From NCBI RefSeq assembly GCF_023100945.1, contig NZ_CP064689.1, forward strand, positions 8,476,001 to 8,540,000: a stretch of DNA of 64,000 bases, read 5' to 3'. The DNA is from Bradyrhizobium sp. 200 (lineage in GTDB: Bacteria > Pseudomonadota > Alphaproteobacteria > Rhizobiales > Xanthobacteraceae). The notes beneath the pieces are model-generated. The model was not told the origin of the DNA. It did not search any database and saw only the letters and a list, made by a program, of their open reading frames with translations. The translations under genes and the position numbers were made by a program. Positions 60,877-64,000 of the stretch are shown one piece after another; position 1 is the stretch's first letter, and each line of letters starts with the position of its first letter.

Positions 60877-61566
60877 TCAGATCATCGCGGCGACTTTTTC
60901 CAGGCCGATGATGCGGGCGAGCGAACGGACTTCGCTCTTCTGGTCTTCACGCAACTGGAACAACAGCGGCATCGCCGCCGATTTCAACTGCTGAACTTCT
61001 GCGGATTCGGGATCGATCGGCACGCCTGCTGCATTCGGGTTGGCCTGCCGGCCCGCATGAATCTTGCGGGCGACTGCGCGCAGCGCGGTCTCCACCGGAG
61101 GCCAGTAGGATTCCTGCGACGCGGACAGTTTCAGGCGGTCCTTGATTCCGGCGATCTGGACATCGCTCAGCAGCGCATAGTTTTTCTGCGGCTGCGGCTG
61201 GGGTTTGGCTGCGGCCTTGGGCTTCGGCTGCGGGGCGGGTGCTACCGCGACTGGCGCAACCTCCTTCGGCAGCCCGATATCGACCGGGGCAGTCGACGCA
61301 TAGGCCTGGCGCAACGGCTCGCTCAGCGCCGCGGTGGTCTGCGGCGGCTCGTAAGCGGCCAGCGCATAGCTCACGACGGCAAGCCGATCCTTCTTGTTTT
61401 CCTTGTTCGAAACCGGCGCCTGGACGGCGGGCGTGGAAGCAGCAGCCAGTTGGGGCAGCGCTGCGGGTATGCTGTCGCGGCCGAGGATCGCGGTGGCGGC
61501 GGCGCCGACCACGAGAAAGCCGATCAGCGCGACGATTGTCATGGTCTTGGTCAAAAAGGTCTCCAT
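60877..61566 (-). CDS. Membrane-anchored hypothetical protein
   Basis: This 229-residue protein has an N-terminal membrane segment (MTIVALIGFLVVGAAATAIL), a Pro/Ala/Lys linker (about 100-130) and a C-terminal helical domain beginning LLSDVQIAGIKDRLKLSASQ, with ESYWPPVETALRAVARKIHA. The SxxQxxYWPP pattern resembles Spy/LTXXQ-like periplasmic helical proteins. No precise function can be assigned. Confidence 0.7.
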   Translation of the reverse strand: METFLTKTMTIVALIGFLVVGAAATAILGRDSIPAALPQLAAASTPAVQAPVSNKENKKDRLAVVSYALAAYEPPQTTAALSEPLRQAYASTAPVDIGLPKEVAPVAVAPAPQPKPKAAAKPQPQPQKNYALLSDVQIAGIKDRLKLSASQESYWPPVETALRAVARKIHAGRQANPNAAGVPIDPESAEVQQLKSAAMPLLFQLREDQKSEVRSLARIIGLEKVAAMI

Positions 61567-61682
61567 TCCCGCCGATGTTTGGCCCTTTGCCGAAAACTGG
61601 ATGACAAATGAGGCATTACGATGCCGGTAGGAGCCGTAACGCGATCAAAAAGCTGGGGAAATTGTCCCGAAAGCGCCCGGAA

Positions 61683-61928
61683 TCAGGCCGCAGCGGCCAG
61701 CTCGTAGGCCTCCTGGATATCGGCCACGATATCGGAGGCCTCCCACAGGGCGTCGGGGGCGACCGACTGCAGGGTGACGGTCCAGTTGCTCTTGCGGCTG
61801 CGAGGCAGGCTGACGACCTCGAATTCGATACCGCGGCACAACGGATGCCGATCGAGTGCAAACATCACGCGCCGGCTGATCTCCTCGAGGGTCGCCGGGG
61901 TTTTGGCAAAATACCGATCCAGATCCAT
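61683..61928 (-). CDS. Small conserved-looking hypothetical protein
   Basis: This 81-residue protein has an alpha/beta composition (MDLDRYFAKTPATLEEISRR, EFEVVSLPRSRKSNWTVTLQ). There is no signal peptide or known motif. It could be cytoplasmic and regulatory. The start ATG 61928 is plausible. Confidence 0.6.
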   Translation of the reverse strand: MDLDRYFAKTPATLEEISRRVMFALDRHPLCRGIEFEVVSLPRSRKSNWTVTLQSVAPDALWEASDIVADIQEAYELAAAA

Positions 61929-62069
61929 TCAAGCCCCCTATTTGCCATCCGCCCCACGGTGGCGGCGGACCTTCCTGTGGGGCTATTGTTGGGGCTGATA
62001 TGGTTAACGGCGCGTTAAAGCCTGGCGGGCCGGGCCGCGCGGCAGACGACGAAAGCGGAACACGAGGTC

Positions 62070-62723
62070 ATGGGGGCACCGACACCGGCAATGACGACGG
62101 CCGCGGCCGGCCTGTCGGTTCGCGCCCCGCTGGCGGCGGCCGCGCTGGTTTCGGCGCTCACGCTGTCGGTCGCGACCTTCGAACTGGCGATGGCGGACTG
62201 GCCTTCCGGCTTCGTGCTGCTCTTGGTGGTGCCGCTGGTGGCGCTGATCTTCTGCGGCTGCGCGCTGTGGTCGGCGACGCTCCTGCTCCGGATCCGAAAA
62301 GGCGGGCTGAAGTTCGCCCTCCCCTTCCTGGTCTGCGCGCTGACGCTTGCCGTCCTCGTCTATGTGCCGCTGCAGCAGATCGCCTTGCAGCAGAATTTCT
62401 ACTGGCACCGGCAGGCTCGCGAACGGATCGTGGCGCGGGTCGAAGCCGGCGAACTCAAGCCCAATGTCAGCTATAACAAGAGCCTGATCGCGCTCGGCGA
62501 CCGCGAGCCCAATGTTTCCGCTGGAGGTAACGACATTGTCGTCGACGAGACGGACGAAGGCACCTATGTGCTGTTTCTGACCTCGCGCGGCCTGAAGCAC
62601 TACTTCACCGGCTTCCTGCACGTGCCGCCGGGCGGCGATCCCAAAAAGTTCTTCGAGTTCAAGGACAAGCCGCCGAGCCAGCTCGTCCGCTACGACAAGG
62701 ACTGGTATTTCGTGGCGAATTAG
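62070..62723 (+). CDS. Membrane protein of unknown function
   Basis: This 217-residue protein has three hydrophobic segments (about residues 20-40, 45-70, 85-105), followed by a soluble C-terminal domain of about 110 residues with LFLTSRGLKHYFTGFLHVPP and FFEFKDKPPSQLVRYDKDWY. The start is ATG 62070 or the Met at residue 8. No family is recognised. Confidence 0.7.
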   Translation: MGAPTPAMTTAAAGLSVRAPLAAAALVSALTLSVATFELAMADWPSGFVLLLVVPLVALIFCGCALWSATLLLRIRKGGLKFALPFLVCALTLAVLVYVPLQQIALQQNFYWHRQARERIVARVEAGELKPNVSYNKSLIALGDREPNVSAGGNDIVVDETDEGTYVLFLTSRGLKHYFTGFLHVPPGGDPKKFFEFKDKPPSQLVRYDKDWYFVAN

Positions 62724-62728
62724 GCCTC

Positions 62729-63025
62729 TCAAACCAGCTCCATGCGCAGATGGCGCCCGACCGCCTGCGCGGCGCGCGCCAGCGTCCCAAGCGTTACCGA
62801 CTCATTTTCAGGATCGAGCAAGCGATCGAGTTGAGCGCGGCTTGTCTTCATGCGCACGGCGAGCTGACTCTTGGAAATTTCCTCACGCCGCATCAATTCG
62901 TCGAGCTGTCGCACCAACACACGCTTGATCGCACGCGCAGTTACGCCCTCGTAGATTCCATCCTCCTTCAGAAAGTCATCGAAAGACGACCCAATTCTGC
63001 CCTTCCTGCCATGAACCTTCTTCAT
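62729..63025 (-). CDS. XRE-type antitoxin
   Basis: This 98-residue protein ends in an XRE helix-turn-helix (ISKSQLAVRMKTSRAQLDRL, LDPENESVTLGTLARAAQAV). Its ATG 63025 overlaps the toxin stop by 4 bp. It should neutralise the toxin and, through the helix-turn-helix, repress the promoter with the GTACCA palindrome. Confidence 0.88.
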   Translation of the reverse strand: MKKVHGRKGRIGSSFDDFLKEDGIYEGVTARAIKRVLVRQLDELMRREEISKSQLAVRMKTSRAQLDRLLDPENESVTLGTLARAAQAVGRHLRMELV

Positions 63026-63357
63026 ACGATCTCCTTCTTTCGCTTGATCGCCAATTCCAGATCACCCGCGGGCGTCTTCTGCGTCTTCTTGATAAAGGCG
63101 TGCAGCAATATCATTCGGCCTTCATGTTCACAGAACAGGACGCGGGCGATGCGCCCTTGCGTCAATGTGCTGCGAACCTCCCATAACCCACGACCCAGGG
63201 ATCGGCAGAGCGGCATACCAATCGGCCATGCAAACTCGACGTCCTTAATGTCCTCGCCGACGATTTTGCGATCATCGGCGGACAAGCCCTTCAGCCATTC
63301 CCGAACCGGCTCACGGCCGGAGGAAAGGGCATAGAAGAAGGCGGGCAGTTGTTTCAT
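63022..63357 (-). CDS. HigB-like (phage Gp49/RelE-family) toxin
   Basis: This 111-residue protein has the HigB-like Gp49 pattern: VREWLKGLSADDRKIVGEDI, then GLWEVRSTLTQGRIARVLFC, ILLHAFIKKTQKTPAGDLEL. These ribosome-dependent mRNA interferases use basic residues in the final strands, which are present. The toxin gene precedes the antitoxin gene, the HigBA order. The module is intact and compact. Confidence 0.88.
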   Translation of the reverse strand: MKQLPAFFYALSSGREPVREWLKGLSADDRKIVGEDIKDVEFAWPIGMPLCRSLGRGLWEVRSTLTQGRIARVLFCEHEGRMILLHAFIKKTQKTPAGDLELAIKRKKEIV

Positions 63358-63370
63358 CGGCTACAGCCAT

Positions 63371-63386
63371 GTACCATTTTTGGTAC
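63371..63386. promoter_or_regulatory. Palindromic operator of the HigBA-like module
   Basis: GTACCA-TTTT-TGGTAC is a perfect inverted repeat beginning 14 bp upstream of the toxin ATG, a typical position for autoregulation by the antitoxin. Confidence 0.7.
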
Positions 63387-63432
63387 GCCGCGGCAAGAAA
63401 AATCCAGCCGTCCGTCTATCGCTCCGCTTGAG

Positions 63433-64000
63433 CTATCGCCGCGGCCAACCGCCCGCGACGGTGCCGAGTGCGATCCCGCCGATGATCAGCGTCATCGCCA
63501 GAAACAGCGATGGCTCGAGCGGCTCGTTCAGCATCACGGTCGCGCTGATGATCCCGAGCAGCGGCGTCGCGAGAAGACACAGCGACGTGGTGACGGCTGG
63601 CAGGCTCCGGTTCACCATCGTCATCGCCCAGTTGGCGAAGGCCGTGCAGATGATTCCGCTATAGAGCATCAAAACGGAGAGACGGGTGGTCCAAACGATT
63701 TGCGGTGCGCCTTCCGTGATCCCTGCGATGGCCGAGAGCAGCGCGGCCGCCAGCAAGACCTGCCAGAACACGAGCTGGAAGGGTGTCGAAATCCATTTGT
63801 GCGCCCGGACATAAACGATGTTGCCGGCCCAGCAGAACGCTGCGAGCAGGATCAGGCCGCTGCCGAACAGCGCGTTGCGGTCGCCCCAGTTCAGCGTCTG
63901 CGGATTGAAGATGACCGCAAGCCCCGCCAGGCCGCAGGCGATCCCGATCGCGCGCCTTCGCGTTATGGGCTCGGACAGGAGCATGGCGGCGCCGATCGCG
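63433..64000 (-). CDS. EamA/DMT-family transporter, N-terminal part off the window
   Basis: The frame is open to the right edge; about 189 codons are visible, corresponding to the second half of a DMT permease with two EamA domains. It contains about five membrane segments (IGIACGLAGLAVIF, LILLAAFCWAGNIVYV, FQLVFWQVLLAAALLSAIAG and others), the VYVRAHK start of the second repeat, and LLATPLLGIISATVMLNEPL near the end. It probably exports a metabolite or amino acid. Confidence 0.88.
   Translation of the reverse strand, partial: AIGAAMLLSEPITRRRAIGIACGLAGLAVIFNPQTLNWGDRNALFGSGLILLAAFCWAGNIVYVRAHKWISTPFQLVFWQVLLAAALLSAIAGITEGAPQIVWTTRLSVLMLYSGIICTAFANWAMTMVNRSLPAVTTSLCLLATPLLGIISATVMLNEPLEPSLFLAMTLIIGGIALGTVAGGWPRR

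Overview
The window looks like alphaproteobacterial, Bradyrhizobium-type chromosome. The support is indirect: GC-rich coding sequence, Liv-type ABC transporters, a tupABC tungstate cassette, an IS630-type element, dispersed GAGCATGATC palindromic repeats, and many small secreted proteins typical of that group. The genus is an inference. No tRNA, rRNA, CRISPR array or phage structural gene was seen.

Positions 1-21 kb hold a dense catabolic cluster, mostly on the minus strand. It has two Baeyer-Villiger-type monooxygenases, an HSL-family esterase, a second alpha/beta hydrolase, a VOC protein, an acyl-CoA ligase, two MaoC hydratases, an alpha-methylacyl-CoA racemase, three SDR dehydrogenases, and a thiolase-like/DUF35 pair. 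Five regulators are interleaved (AraC, TetR x2, GntR, LuxR). Read together, it could oxidise a ketone to an ester or lactone, hydrolyse it, activate the acid with CoA and shorten it by a beta-oxidation-like or retro-aldol route. No acyl-CoA dehydrogenase is present. Several shared DNA signals suggest co-regulation: a near-identical 16-bp site before three promoters, a 21-bp-period direct repeat between araC and a hydrolase, and a 63-bp repeat before two genes.

Positions 21-28.3 kb hold DUF3237, a nitroreductase and a complete liv transporter. They also carry the scars of an old segmental duplication: truncated second copies of tetR, the DUF3237 gene, the substrate-binding-protein gene and the nitroreductase gene.

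Positions 28.4-32.4 kb are a gene graveyard: a LysR fragment fused to a broken PIN-like toxin, a surviving DUF433 antitoxin, a thioesterase pseudogene and an SDR pseudogene.

Positions 32.4-42 kb hold a second liv operon with a LivM-LivG fusion, a DapA-family aldolase/lyase and a GlcD-like FAD oxidase. It probably answers to a divergent GntR gene now separated from its operator by a 1476-bp IS630-family element carrying a LexA-like passenger gene.

Positions 42-64 kb look like ordinary chromosome: a Tat-exported kelch protein, a lytic transglycosylase, a family 5 binding protein, tupABC with its regulator, a methyltransferase, threonine ammonia-lyase, a NarL-type two-component system, small exported proteins, a HigBA-like toxin-antitoxin pair and an EamA transporter cut by the right edge.
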